Below are positions 7,150 to 15,991 of a DNA stretch of 64,000 nt, one piece after another (the first letter of the stretch is position 1; every line of letters starts with the position of its first letter). The position numbers and the translations under genes are program-made. Source of the DNA: Myxococcaceae bacterium (GTDB taxonomy: Bacteria > Myxococcota_A > Polyangia > Polyangiales > Ga0077539); NCBI GenBank assembly GCA_004297725.1, contig SCUS01000193.1:94015-158014 (forward strand), read 5' to 3'. The notes beneath the pieces were generated by a model, which made no database searches, was not told the DNA's origin, and saw only the letters and a list, made by a program, of their open reading frames with translations.

Positions 7150-8397
7150 TCACACCGCGAGCGTGGTCACCCCGAGCCTGGCCAGCGAGGTGCGCAGGTT
7201 GGCCGCGAGCACGGCCTGGTCCGACCCCTTCGGGGCCGAGGCGTAGGTGCCCGCCTCGAGCTCCTTGATGGCGGCCTGCACCTCCTTGACGAAGCCCTCG
7301 GTGGCGATGGAGGGCAGCCTCCCGGTGACCCCCTCGGGCATCAGCGGAATGCCCGACTTCTTGATCACCGAGGCCACGGTGGCCTTCGTCCCGGGGCTCT
7401 TGCGCAGCTCCGCCTGCCAGTCGTCATACATGACCAGGTATTTGCTCGACACCACCAGGTAGGGGACCTCTTCCTTGTTGGGCGCCGCCTCCCAGCGCGC
7501 GCGGAAGTCGGTCTTGTAGCGGTCCGAGTCCCTGGCGTGGGCCAGCACGGTGCAGCCCGTCGACCAGTTCTTCACCACCCCGGAGTCGCCGTAGTCGAGC
7601 GACCAGTGGACGTGGATGGAGGTGTTCTCCTCGTCGGCCACGAAGAGCCACGGTTGGTTGCCGTTGCCCTCGTGCGCCTTGAGCATCGCGTCCTTCACGT
7701 TGGTGAACACGTTGCGGGTCTTGGTGGCCTCGCGCGCCAGCCGGATGGTGGGCGCCGCGCCGGAGTACACCTGCAGCGCCCCGGCCTTGCCCTTGTGGCT
7801 GGTGGGCTTGGCTTTGTAGGCGTAGCCCTCCAGCAGCAGCGGCGTGCCGGTGGTGTCGCTCTCGTTGGCGCCCGGGTCGATGGTGCAGCGAAACACCTCG
7901 ACGTGCTGGTCGATGCTCTGGCCCTCGTTGGTCCAGACCATGTAGAGCATGTCGTTGAACTTCACGACCGAGTTGTCCTTCCCGGTCTGCGCGTTGCCCT
8001 TCTCGTCGCGGGTGAAGCGGTCGGCGTTGCGGGTGACGGCGGAGAGGTCCTGCACCCCGGTGATGGCGGCGGTCTCGCCCACGGCGTTGGCCGCGGCCTT
8101 CTCCTTCTTCACCATGTCCTCGGCCTCGGCGCCGGCCCCGTCGGCGAAGGTCGACTCCCGCACCCCCAGCAGCGCCACCTTCTTCGGGTCGCTCGGGACC
8201 TCCAGCCCGAAGGCCTTGTAGACCAGCTCGACCCAGTTGTAGACCGAGTGCTCCACCACGCTGCGCGCCTTGCCGTTGGGCGCCCCCTGGAAGGCCCCGT
8301 TGGTCTTCCCCCCGCCCTTCGCGGGCGGCGTCACCACGTGGTCCTTGGGGCGCGGCCGGGGCCGCGGGACGGGGTCGGGCTTGAGGCGGTCGTTCAT
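7150..8397 (-). CDS. Putative T6SS effector with L,D-transpeptidase/endolysin-like domain
   Basis: A 415-residue protein with a Pro/Arg-rich N-terminus (PRPRPRPK) and a region at about 145-325 that resembles phage cell-wall-active proteins. It reads EVFRCTIDPG, LLLEGYAYK, HKGKAGALQVYSG, then SIHVHW and NWSTGC. The H262-x-H264 followed by W278-S-T-G-C282 recalls the catalytic histidine and cysteine of YkuD-type L,D-transpeptidases and related phage proteins (IHxxx...WSxGC). Such a domain would act on peptidoglycan stem peptides. The gene follows vgrG and a PAAR gene at short spacing, the usual place for a T6SS cargo effector. The enzyme type is inferred from motif spacing; the effector role is inferred from context. 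Confidence 0.65.
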   Translation of the reverse strand: MNDRLKPDPVPRPRPRPKDHVVTPPAKGGGKTNGAFQGAPNGKARSVVEHSVYNWVELVYKAFGLEVPSDPKKVALLGVRESTFADGAGAEAEDMVKKEKAAANAVGETAAITGVQDLSAVTRNADRFTRDEKGNAQTGKDNSVVKFNDMLYMVWTNEGQSIDQHVEVFRCTIDPGANESDTTGTPLLLEGYAYKAKPTSHKGKAGALQVYSGAAPTIRLAREATKTRNVFTNVKDAMLKAHEGNGNQPWLFVADEENTSIHVHWSLDYGDSGVVKNWSTGCTVLAHARDSDRYKTDFRARWEAAPNKEEVPYLVVSSKYLVMYDDWQAELRKSPGTKATVASVIKKSGIPLMPEGVTGRLPSIATEGFVKEVQAAIKELEAGTYASAPKGSDQAVLAANLRTSLARLGVTTLAV

Positions 8398-8420
8398 CTC
8401 GCTCGCGGCTCCACGCAGGG

Positions 8421-8960
8421 TCAGTCGGTGGTGAATCTCTGCAGCGGCTTGAGCACCAGCACCGCCGCGTCTTTACAGAGACCGGTAAGCGTCACCTCCC
8501 CGGAGAACTCCTGGTCGGGCCACTTCTTGTGGGGACACACGATGTGCACGACGGCCCTCCCGATGGCCCTCCCCATCGCGTCCGTGTAGTCGATGTCCAT
8601 GGTCTGGTCGTGCGCCACCGCCACAGCGACGCCGCCCGCGAGGTCGCCGATGAGCACGTCGCCGCTCCCGGTCTCCAGCGCCCCGCTGCCGCCGCAGTGC
8701 GCCACGTCGTCGCCCACCCGGTGCGCCCGCTGCCCGTTGATGAACACCCCCGGCGCGCCGCCCACGGCCTGCCACTGGTTGGGCCCGCAGCACGCCCCGT
8801 GCGCCCCCCGGTCGCCCACCCGCAGCGCCTCGCGCCCGTTGATCTTCACGTCGGGCGATCCCTCCACCGCGGGGCCGATCACGTCGTGCGGGCACGCCGG
8901 GCAGCCGTGCGAGTCCGCCGGGCAGTGGGCCTGATCGCCCTTCCTTCCTGCTTGCGCCAT
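8421..8960 (-). CDS. PAAR-domain spike-tip protein with C-terminal extension
   Basis: A 179-residue protein. Residues 1-105 carry a PAAR domain: Cys/His-rich start (HCPADSHGCPACPH), GSPDVKINGREALRVGD and GAPGVFINGQRAHRVGDDVAHCGG, ending GSGDVLIGD. PAAR proteins form the zinc-bound cone that sharpens the VgrG spike and carries effectors. Residues 106-179 form a separate beta-rich extension (MDIDYTDAMGR, HIVCPHKKWPDQEF, DAAVLVLKPL) that could dock or activate cargo. The start at 8960 has GGAGGAGG 6 nt upstream. It sits 16 nt after vgrG and 23 nt before the putative effector gene. Confidence 0.9.
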   Translation of the reverse strand: MAQAGRKGDQAHCPADSHGCPACPHDVIGPAVEGSPDVKINGREALRVGDRGAHGACCGPNQWQAVGGAPGVFINGQRAHRVGDDVAHCGGSGALETGSGDVLIGDLAGGVAVAVAHDQTMDIDYTDAMGRAIGRAVVHIVCPHKKWPDQEFSGEVTLTGLCKDAAVLVLKPLQRFTTD

Positions 8961-8976
8961 CGGTGCCTCCTCCCGC

Positions 8977-10992
8977 TCAGTTGATCTTCACCACGCCGCC
9001 GCGCACGACCACCTCCTGCTCGCCCAGCACCGTGATGGTCTGCGACGAGAGGGTGATCGAGTCGGGGGTCATGATGATGGTGCTGCCGCCGCACTCCAGC
9101 ACGATGCGCCCGTCGGCGCGCACGTAGCAGGTCTCGTCGACCTGCGTGGTCATGCCGCGGGAGCCGTGCACGGTGATGTCCAGGTTGTCCTTCACCTCCA
9201 GCGAGTCGTTGGCGTTCACCTGGGTGGTGCGGTTCTTCTCGATGGTGTTCTTCTCGTTGGCCTTCACCGTCTTCGTGCGGTGCTTGCCGACCACCAGCGA
9301 CTGGTTGTTGTCGACCTTGGTGCTCTGGTCGTGGAGCACCCACTCGTTGAGGTCCTTCTGGGCGCGGAGGTAGACCTCCTCCTGGTCGGCGAGGTCCTCG
9401 AAGCGCAGCTCGTTGTAGCCGTTGCCTCCGGGGGTGCTGCGCGTCTTGATCACGCTCTTGCTCTTCTCCCCGGGCAGCCCATACGGAACATGGTTCTCGC
9501 CGTTGTAGGCGCAGCCCGTCACCAGCGGCCGGTCGGGGTCTCCGTCGAGGAAGGTCACCACCACCTCCATCCCGATGCGGGGCGTGAAGACGAAGCCCCA
9601 GCTCGGCCCCGCCCAGTTCTGCGCCGCGCGCATCCAGCACGACGAGTGCTCGTCCTCCCTGCCCTGCCGGTCCCAGTGAAACTGCACCTTGATGCGGCCG
9701 TGGAAATCCACGTGGATCTCCTCGCCCGGAGGCCCCACCACCTTCGCCGTCTGCGACCCGTGCACCAGCGGCCGGGGCGTCACCCTCGCCGGTCGAAACG
9801 GCACCGCCGCAGGGATGCACTCGAAGTGGTTCACGTAGCGCCTCGCGCTCTCGCGACCCTCGCGCCCCGACACGCCCGCCTCCCGCAGCACCCCGGCGAG
9901 GTGCTCGCTCGCGCGCACGTCCTCCGGGAGATCGCCCCAGGCCTGCACCAGGTGCTCGACGCGGGTGAGAAGGAAGCGCCCGTCGCCGTCCGAGCGGTGG
10001 TGCCCCGAGGCCTCGAAGACCGAGCCCGGCGCGAAGCCCGTGACGTTGCCCAGGCCCCGCCCGGTGCGCGTCGCGAGGTGCTCCGCCTCGTGGCGGATGC
10101 GCGCCTGTCGGGCGCCGTCGTGGGCCTCGTGGGTGTGCGACCCGGCGCTGTACTGGTGCATGTCGAGCCGCGAGGGATGGTCGTAGACCGGGCGCGCTCC
10201 CTTCGCTCCGGGGTGCGACGCGGTGAGCGAGAGCATCGCCCGCGGCCTGGTGAAGTCGTAGTCGCGCACCGTGCGGCTGGTGGGCTCGAGGGCCGCGCAG
10301 AGGTCGAACCACTGCACGCTCTCTCCCCGCTTCACGTGGGCCGCCGCGTCGGTGACGCCGAAGGCACCGCCCTCCATCGGCGCGACCTCGTCCCAGCGCG
10401 CGGCGTCCTCGGCGAGCACCAGGGTCTCTCCGCCTTCGCCGTCGTGGCGGAAGTAGAAGGGGATGCCCTCCTCCTGGAGGAGCCGGAGCACGAAGTCGAG
10501 GTCGCTCTCGTGGTGCTGCACGCAGTAGATGCGAGGCGGAAGCGCGTCGAGCGAGCCGGGGATCACCGCCGCCCCGTCGCCCTGATAGACCCCCGCGGAC
10601 TGGAGCACCTTGCGCACGATGGCGGAGACCGGGAGGTCCTGGAAGATGCGGGAGTCGACGCGCTGCGAGAGGGTCCAGAGCGCCGGGACGACGACGACGC
10701 GCACGTAGCGGTGCGTGGCGGTGGTGCCGAGGTCCTCCACGCGGCGCACGAGGCCCTGCACCTTGCGAGCGCGGTGCCCTCGTCGGATCTCGACGATGGC
10801 GTTGGCCCCGAGCAGCCCGTCGGGCTCGGCGCCGGGCGTCGGCAGCGTGAGGACGAGCGAGCACTCGTAGGGCTCCGAGAGGGCCTCGCGGATGCGCGCG
10901 AAGGCGACCTGCCAGGGCTGCCCGTCGGCGCCCGCGAAGTCCAGCGAGACCTCCGGGAGAACCGCGTTGGAAAGCACGTCAAGAACGTCCAT
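8977..10992 (-). CDS. vgrG: Type VI secretion spike protein VgrG (TssI)
   Basis: A full-length VgrG of about 671 residues. The N-terminal gp27-like part has the family phrases CVQHHESDLDFVLRLLQEEGIPFYF and QARIRHEAEHLATRT. The OB-fold region reads IHVDFHGRIKVQFHWDRQG, CWMRAAQNWAGPSWGFVFTPRIGMEVVVTFLDGDPDRPLVTG. A gp5-like C-terminal beta-prism with repeated V/N/T strands follows, with no extra effector domain. The trimer forms the puncturing spike. The ATG at 10992 was preferred because GAGGG lies 11 nt upstream; the GTG at 11001 leaves only 2 nt. It lies between the pseudokinase gene and the PAAR gene in one minus-strand unit. Confidence 0.95.
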   Translation of the reverse strand: MDVLDVLSNAVLPEVSLDFAGADGQPWQVAFARIREALSEPYECSLVLTLPTPGAEPDGLLGANAIVEIRRGHRARKVQGLVRRVEDLGTTATHRYVRVVVVPALWTLSQRVDSRIFQDLPVSAIVRKVLQSAGVYQGDGAAVIPGSLDALPPRIYCVQHHESDLDFVLRLLQEEGIPFYFRHDGEGGETLVLAEDAARWDEVAPMEGGAFGVTDAAAHVKRGESVQWFDLCAALEPTSRTVRDYDFTRPRAMLSLTASHPGAKGARPVYDHPSRLDMHQYSAGSHTHEAHDGARQARIRHEAEHLATRTGRGLGNVTGFAPGSVFEASGHHRSDGDGRFLLTRVEHLVQAWGDLPEDVRASEHLAGVLREAGVSGREGRESARRYVNHFECIPAAVPFRPARVTPRPLVHGSQTAKVVGPPGEEIHVDFHGRIKVQFHWDRQGREDEHSSCWMRAAQNWAGPSWGFVFTPRIGMEVVVTFLDGDPDRPLVTGCAYNGENHVPYGLPGEKSKSVIKTRSTPGGNGYNELRFEDLADQEEVYLRAQKDLNEWVLHDQSTKVDNNQSLVVGKHRTKTVKANEKNTIEKNRTTQVNANDSLEVKDNLDITVHGSRGMTTQVDETCYVRADGRIVLECGGSTIIMTPDSITLSSQTITVLGEQEVVVRGGVVKIN

Positions 10993-11086
10993 CGGCGTCA
11001 CAGCCCTCGAGTGGTGAGCCGCCCAGCGCGGCGACCGCGGATGGTATGCGAGTTGGAGCGGCGCGTCGCTGCGACGATGCGCCCCC

Positions 11087-12988
11087 TCAGCGACCCGCGA
11101 GCGCCCCGAGCGCGAAGGCCACCACGCCGACCACTGCCACCACGGCCAGCAGCCACCGCAGCGACGAGGGAGGCGCGGCAGGCGCGATCGGAGCCTGCGG
11201 CGGCGGCGCCACGACCATCGGCGCGGGCGACGGCGGGGGCGCGATCCACGGGCCCGGCGGGGCCATCGTGGGCTGCCGAGGCGGCGCCACCCACTGGGGA
11301 GGCGGCGGCGGGGGCGGCGCGGCGGGGGCGGTGCCGTCGGCCCACGGATCGGACGGCGTCTCTCCCGGGAGCGAGTCGCGCTCGGCGGGCGCCACCACCC
11401 GGACGCGCGTCTCCTCGTGGCGCTCCGGGGCCCGCGGCGGCGCCTTGAGCACCAGCGATTGAAGCTTCACCCCGGCGACCAGCACGCCCTCCGCGGGCAG
11501 CGCCCCGAACACCTCCGGCGAGAGCATCAGCGCCCTGGTGGGATCTCTCTCGGGCGCGGGCGTCGCCCCCGCGGCGGGGCGTCGAGCGACGGTCTCCTGC
11601 GCGGCGAACTCCCCGCTGAACAGGTCGTTCGCAGGCACCAGCGGCTCCTCCTCGGAGGGCGGAGCGGCGGCCGCGAAGAGGTCGTCGTCGGGCAGCCGGA
11701 GGGCGTCGGTGACCTCCGGGGAGCGAGGGAGGGAGAGCGTGTCGGTGGTCTCGTCGAAGGCTTCGCCTCGCGCGATGTGGCGGAAGGCGAGGAGCGCGTC
11801 GACCGTGGTGGTCGCCGACGGAGACTCGAAGCTGCGCGGAGAGACCGCTCCCCCGGGCGGAGGATCGAGCACGACCGCGGTGTCCGTCGGCTCCGGGGCA
11901 GGCGCGGCGAAGAGGTCGGGCCTCGCGAGCCCGCTGTTGAACATCTTCTGCGTAGGGACCGACGCCCGGAGGTTCATCGGCGAAGGTCCGAGGTCGGCCA
12001 TCAGCGCCGAGGGCAAGCGCATCATGGGCCTGGAGTGTCCGTCGTCGCGCTCTCGCTCCTTCGGCTCTGCGGGCTCGACGAAGCGGGGCGGCGGCGCGAT
12101 CTCGGCGACCGGCTCCCAGCTCACGCGGCGCATCGCGGTGCGGAGCCGATCGGCGTCCGCGTGGCGCTCACGGGGGTCGAGCGAGAGGGCCTTCACCAGC
12201 TCGTCGTAGAGGGCCCCGGGGACGTCGGAGCGCATCGACGAGAGCAGCGAGCGCGCCCCGGCGGGGTGCTCCTCGACGAAGTGGGCCCAGCACCTCGGCT
12301 TCACCGGGAAGGCGAAGGGCACCAGCATCGACGCCAGCAGCACGCCCAGCGAGAACACGTCGCTCGCGGCGGAGACGGCCTCCGGGTCGCTGAGCTGCTC
12401 CGGGGCGCGCGGGTCGGACATCGCGCTGCCGGGCGACGGCGACCAGAGCACCCCCGGCAGGGTGGAGAGGGCGAAGTCCATCACGCAGACGTCCCAGCTC
12501 TCCGAGCCCGACGCGCGGGAGATCATCACGCTCTCCGGGGAGAGCAGCCCGTGGAGCACCGGGGCGCCCGCGAGCGCGCGCATCCGGTGGGCGACGGCGA
12601 CGGCGGCGCAGACCCCGTCGAAGAGGGCGCGCACCTGGGAGAGCTCGGGCCAGCGGAGGGCGGCGTCGTGCTCGTCGATCCAGGCGCGGAGGCTCCTGCC
12701 CTCGACGGGCTCGATGACCAGGAAGGGCACGTCGCCGTCGAAGCCGTAGCCCTCGACCGGGACGATGGTGCTGTGACGGAGCGGCTCGAGCGAGCGCAGC
12801 GCCGCCTCGACGCGCTCCCGCTGATCGGCGGCGACGGGCGGCAGCCGCTTGAGCACGACGGGCGCGTCGCGGCGCTGGGTGTCGAGGGCGTCGACGCAGT
12901 CCCCGAGGCCCCAGCGATCGCGCTCGCGCACACGCTGGAATCGGTCGAGGCGAACCGGTGGCATCGGTGGAGCGGCCGACTGTTCCAC
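11087..12988 (-). CDS. Tail-anchored protein kinase-like protein (predicted pseudokinase)
   Basis: A 633-residue protein. Residues 14-285 have a Hanks-type kinase fold: the VVLKRL lysine K47, an APE motif (DPRAPEQL, about 192-199), DVFSLGVLL and a terminal RHADADRL. The catalytic loop reads HGLLSPES instead of HRDLKPEN, so the catalytic Asp is Leu and the following Lys and Asn are Ser; the metal-binding loop is DFA rather than DFG. It is therefore probably catalytically dead and acts as a scaffold or binding module. Residues 290-600 are a disordered Pro/Asp/Glu-rich region, and a C-terminal helix (RWLLAVVAVVGVVAFALGAL) would anchor it in the membrane. GTG at 12988 or ATG at 12964 could start it. 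Placement directly before vgrG suggests a role in T6SS control. Confidence 0.82.
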   Translation of the reverse strand: MEQSAAPPMPPVRLDRFQRVRERDRWGLGDCVDALDTQRRDAPVVLKRLPPVAADQRERVEAALRSLEPLRHSTIVPVEGYGFDGDVPFLVIEPVEGRSLRAWIDEHDAALRWPELSQVRALFDGVCAAVAVAHRMRALAGAPVLHGLLSPESVMISRASGSESWDVCVMDFALSTLPGVLWSPSPGSAMSDPRAPEQLSDPEAVSAASDVFSLGVLLASMLVPFAFPVKPRCWAHFVEEHPAGARSLLSSMRSDVPGALYDELVKALSLDPRERHADADRLRTAMRRVSWEPVAEIAPPPRFVEPAEPKERERDDGHSRPMMRLPSALMADLGPSPMNLRASVPTQKMFNSGLARPDLFAAPAPEPTDTAVVLDPPPGGAVSPRSFESPSATTTVDALLAFRHIARGEAFDETTDTLSLPRSPEVTDALRLPDDDLFAAAAPPSEEEPLVPANDLFSGEFAAQETVARRPAAGATPAPERDPTRALMLSPEVFGALPAEGVLVAGVKLQSLVLKAPPRAPERHEETRVRVVAPAERDSLPGETPSDPWADGTAPAAPPPPPPPQWVAPPRQPTMAPPGPWIAPPPSPAPMVVAPPPQAPIAPAAPPSSLRWLLAVVAVVGVVAFALGALAGR

Positions 12989-13047
12989 GGATGCGGCGGG
13001 GGGCGCAATCGCGCGCGGCCCTTCGCCCCTCTCCTCCCGCGGTCAGC

Positions 13048-14058
13048 TCACTGAACCGTCGTGCGGACCCCGGCGCAGCCCCAGGACTCCATGGTGAGCC
13101 GCAGGTCCCACGCGCCCGAGAGGTTGATGTTGCCGTGCTGGCTGCGAATCTCCCAGGTGCGGCCGTTGGTGAGGTTGAGCAGCGCGCCCGCGGAGATGGT
13201 CTGCTGCACGTCGAGCACCTGCGTGTCGGAGATGCCGCTGAGGGAGCTCCCGATGATGGTCCCGAGCACCGCCACGGTGCCGAACACCCAGCCGTAGCCG
13301 TCGGCGTGCTGAGAGACCATCGCCGCGCGCCCGGCGATCTCCATCAGCGCCCGCTGCGCCGCCCCGGCGTTGGCGGTGAGGAAGCACGAGTAGCTGATCG
13401 TGATGTTGGAGATGCTGCGGTAGAGGTCGCTCTGCCCCCAGGCGACGCTCTGCCCGAGCGGGAGGTTGATGCGCGTGGTGCTCTGGTTGCCGGCGACCTC
13501 GCGAGGGGTCGTGAGCAGCAGCTCCGAGTGGCGGCCGTCCTCCGCGCTGATGACGCAGTAGAGGTTGCGGGGGATGTCGAACCACCCTCGGCGGATGGAG
13601 ATCTCCTTCACCCGGAAGCGGAGCTGCGGGTCGGCGCAGGTGGTGGCGCCGGGGGTCATGCCGAGCTCGGTGCCGCACGCGTAGTTGGTGCGCTGCTCAC
13701 CCGACGCCGTGGTGTTGTTGCACACGGGCAGCGCGGTGGAGGTCGTCGGTATCGCGAGCGCCCCGGTGCAGCTCGGCGCCATGTCGCAGGTGGGGCAGCG
13801 GTTGCAGTCGAGGGGACAGCTCATGCAGTCCTCCATCGGCCGGGCGCACACCCCGTCGCCGCAGCGCGCTGGCGGAGGCGGCACGTCCGGCGCGTCGGGG
13901 GCGCCCGCGTCGAAGCCCGCATCGGGGCCCCCGGCGTCGACCGCGTCGTCGGCCACCGCGGCGTCGATGGTCTCGACGACGGCTCCGTCCGACCCGGCGC
14001 AGCCCGCGAGGAGCGCGGCCGCCAACATCCCGTGACTCCAGCGGTGCTTCACGCTCAT
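13048..14058 (-). CDS. Putative lipoprotein with Cys-rich linker
   Basis: 336 residues from the ATG at 14058. The signal sequence MSVKHRWSHGMLAAALLAGC ends in a good lipobox (LAGC). An Asp/Ala-rich linker (DAAVADDAVDAGGPDAG) leads to a knot of cysteines, CGDGVC-x5-DC-xx-CP-x-DC-xx-CP, a short motif seen in many myxobacterial outer-surface proteins. The remainder (about 120-336) is a predicted beta-rich domain with WFDIPRNLYCVIS, YSCFLTANAGAAQ and GYGWVFGTVAVLGTIIGS. No catalytic signature is seen. The function is unknown; an exported adhesive or structural role is only a guess. Confidence 0.75.
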   Translation of the reverse strand: MSVKHRWSHGMLAAALLAGCAGSDGAVVETIDAAVADDAVDAGGPDAGFDAGAPDAPDVPPPPARCGDGVCARPMEDCMSCPLDCNRCPTCDMAPSCTGALAIPTTSTALPVCNNTTASGEQRTNYACGTELGMTPGATTCADPQLRFRVKEISIRRGWFDIPRNLYCVISAEDGRHSELLLTTPREVAGNQSTTRINLPLGQSVAWGQSDLYRSISNITISYSCFLTANAGAAQRALMEIAGRAAMVSQHADGYGWVFGTVAVLGTIIGSSLSGISDTQVLDVQQTISAGALLNLTNGRTWEIRSQHGNINLSGAWDLRLTMESWGCAGVRTTVQ

Positions 14059-14102
14059 CGGGGGGCGATGGTGGGCGCATCCCCGCCCCGCGAGCAAGGG
14101 CC

Positions 14103-15149
14103 TTACCGCTCGGGCGCAGGCGCGAAGGAGGAGAGCACGTCGCGGCAGACCTGCGGTCGCGCGGCGATGTCGTCGGCCGGGCCCGCACAGTTGAGCGTGA
14201 AGAAGGCCCCGGCCCCCGCGGGGATCACCCACTGGATGAGCGTCGTCGGGGTGGTGCGCACCGCCGCTCGGGTCGAGTCGACGAGCACCCCCACGCGGCG
14301 CCCGTGCTGGTAGGGCTGCTGGCGCACGATGGTGTTGGCGGGGTCTCCGGTGATGCCTCGCACCGCCCCCTGGAGGGCCTGCTGCGCCGGAATCTGGAGG
14401 TCGTTGATGAAGTGCAGCACCACGGCGTGGTGCTCGCCCTCGTCCGAGGCGCCGAGCGCGTCGCCCTGCGGGGCGGACATCCCCGAGAGCGGCGCCCACC
14501 CTTCGGGGATCTGCACGTAGCGGCCCTGCCCCCCGAACCAGCGGGTGCCCGACGGGGCGCGGCCGGGCGGGGTCGCGCGGGCGTTGGGGCCCATCCAGAG
14601 GGACTCGATCACCGTGCGGCAGAAGCCCTCGACGGACTCGTCTCGCTCTCCGCCGCAGGTCACGATCACCCCGGCGTTGCCCTCGATGAACACCCCCAGG
14701 AAGGTCGGCATCTGCTGCACGCTCGAGGGGAAGCGCACCTCCACCTCCGCGGCCTGCGCCCCGAGGTGGGAGAAGCGACGCGTCGTCGCGGCGGCCTCGC
14801 GCTGGCGGTAGACCTCGGGCAGCGAGTCGACCAGCTCGTCGAAGGTCTCCGAGCCCCGCACCACCTGCACCGAGAACGCGCGGCGCTGCGGGTGCGACGG
14901 AGGGAGCGGCGAGGTCCACATCGGGGCGCCGTGCTCGTCGGCCCCATCGGTCCAGGTCGCGGGGATGGCGGCGGACCACCCCGTCCCTCGCACGCGTCGG
15001 GTGTCCGGCGGGTCGGCCGCGGGCTGCGGCGCCGCGGCGGCCATCGTCGCGCTGGCGACCGGCGTCTCGGCCACGGTGCGGGCAGGGCCCGCCGCGCAGC
15101 CGCACAGGGGAAGGGCCGCGAGGAGAAGGAGCCGGGTCGCGCTGTTCAT
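14103..15149 (-). CDS. Putative lipoprotein, unknown function
   Basis: 348 residues. The signal MNSATRLLLLAALPLCGCAAG ends in a lipobox-like LCGC. After a short Ala/Pro linker come two similar halves: TGWSAAIPATWTDGADEHGAPMWTSPLP (about 57-85) and YVQIPEGWAPLSGMSAPQGDALG (about 215-240). Each begins with a strand-rich 'simple value' pattern (IPxxW) like PsbP- or DUF1795-type domains. Two conserved-looking cysteines sit near TCGGE/GFCRT and TLNC/QVCRD. It seems to be a duplicated small alpha-beta domain on the envelope. It is not clearly in an operon with its neighbours. Confidence 0.72.
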   Translation of the reverse strand: MNSATRLLLLAALPLCGCAAGPARTVAETPVASATMAAAAPQPAADPPDTRRVRGTGWSAAIPATWTDGADEHGAPMWTSPLPPSHPQRRAFSVQVVRGSETFDELVDSLPEVYRQREAAATTRRFSHLGAQAAEVEVRFPSSVQQMPTFLGVFIEGNAGVIVTCGGERDESVEGFCRTVIESLWMGPNARATPPGRAPSGTRWFGGQGRYVQIPEGWAPLSGMSAPQGDALGASDEGEHHAVVLHFINDLQIPAQQALQGAVRGITGDPANTIVRQQPYQHGRRVGVLVDSTRAAVRTTPTTLIQWVIPAGAGAFFTLNCAGPADDIAARPQVCRDVLSSFAPAPER

Positions 15150-15205
15150 GGAGGCGCGGACGATACACCAGCGGATAAGTCCAGCGCCGCGCCCGCGGAG
15201 TCGTT

Positions 15206-15931
15206 TCACTTCTTCTCGAGCGAGCTGCGGATCGCGAAGCCCGACGCGAAGGCCAGCACCAGCACCAGCCAGAACACCACCGGCGGCGCCTGCTCCATCC
15301 CGGTGCGGAGGTTCATCCCCAGGATCGATCCGATCGCGGTCACCGGGAAGAACAGCGCCGCCAGGAGGTTGAGCCGGTGCTGCGCCTCGACCGCCCGCTG
15401 CCCGTTGGCGGCCTGGGCCTCGGCGTTGCGAGCGACGGTGTACTCCAGCGCGTTGCGGGCGTCGCCCACCAGCAGCTCGGCGGTGCGCTCCAGGTCTCCG
15501 GCGGAGTCTCGCATCGCGATGACCTCCCGGTCGTCGACGCCCTCGCGGGCTTCCTGCAGCGCCTTGTGCAGGTGCCGCACGACGCGCTGCAGCGGCGTCG
15601 CGGCGTTGAGCACCGTGAAGTAGTCCTGCGCCGACCTGCCCGAGTCGACCCTCGCGTCGAGCTGGTGGAGCGCCTGCTGCAGCGACTCCAGGTGGCGCTT
15701 GAGCACCGGCAGCCCGTTGGACTGCCCCGCCCCGGAGGCCCTCCATGAGCCGTCGGGCGCCCTCCAGAAGAGCTTCGCCGCGCGGGAGGAGTCGTCCTCC
15801 TTCGGCAGCTCGTGGACGATGAGCAGCAGGTGCCCCTCCTCGACGATGGCCCGCTGCCGCCCGGCCTGCACCCCCACCCGCTGACGGATGCGAGCCGGAA
15901 CCTGCCACGCATCCGGAATCACCTGTGCCAT
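15206..15931 (-). CDS. CorA-like divalent cation transporter, short form
   Basis: 241 residues with the CorA topology: a soluble N-terminal half, a long helix (about 75-185) and two C-terminal transmembrane helices. The first ends in the signature GMN (SILGMNLRTG, about 207-210), and the second is PPVVFWLVLVLAFASGFAIR. The family moves Mg2+, Co2+ or Zn2+ through a homopentamer. This protein is much shorter than CorA (about 316), mainly through a reduced N-terminal domain, so transport and gating may differ from the norm. The start at 15931 is the only good ATG. Confidence 0.82.
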   Translation of the reverse strand: MAQVIPDAWQVPARIRQRVGVQAGRQRAIVEEGHLLLIVHELPKEDDSSRAAKLFWRAPDGSWRASGAGQSNGLPVLKRHLESLQQALHQLDARVDSGRSAQDYFTVLNAATPLQRVVRHLHKALQEAREGVDDREVIAMRDSAGDLERTAELLVGDARNALEYTVARNAEAQAANGQRAVEAQHRLNLLAALFFPVTAIGSILGMNLRTGMEQAPPVVFWLVLVLAFASGFAIRSSLEKK

Positions 15932-15991
15932 GGGGCGCGAGTGTAGATCAGTTGCCGCGCCCGCGACGAAGCGCCCCGCCCGCCCGGCGGT

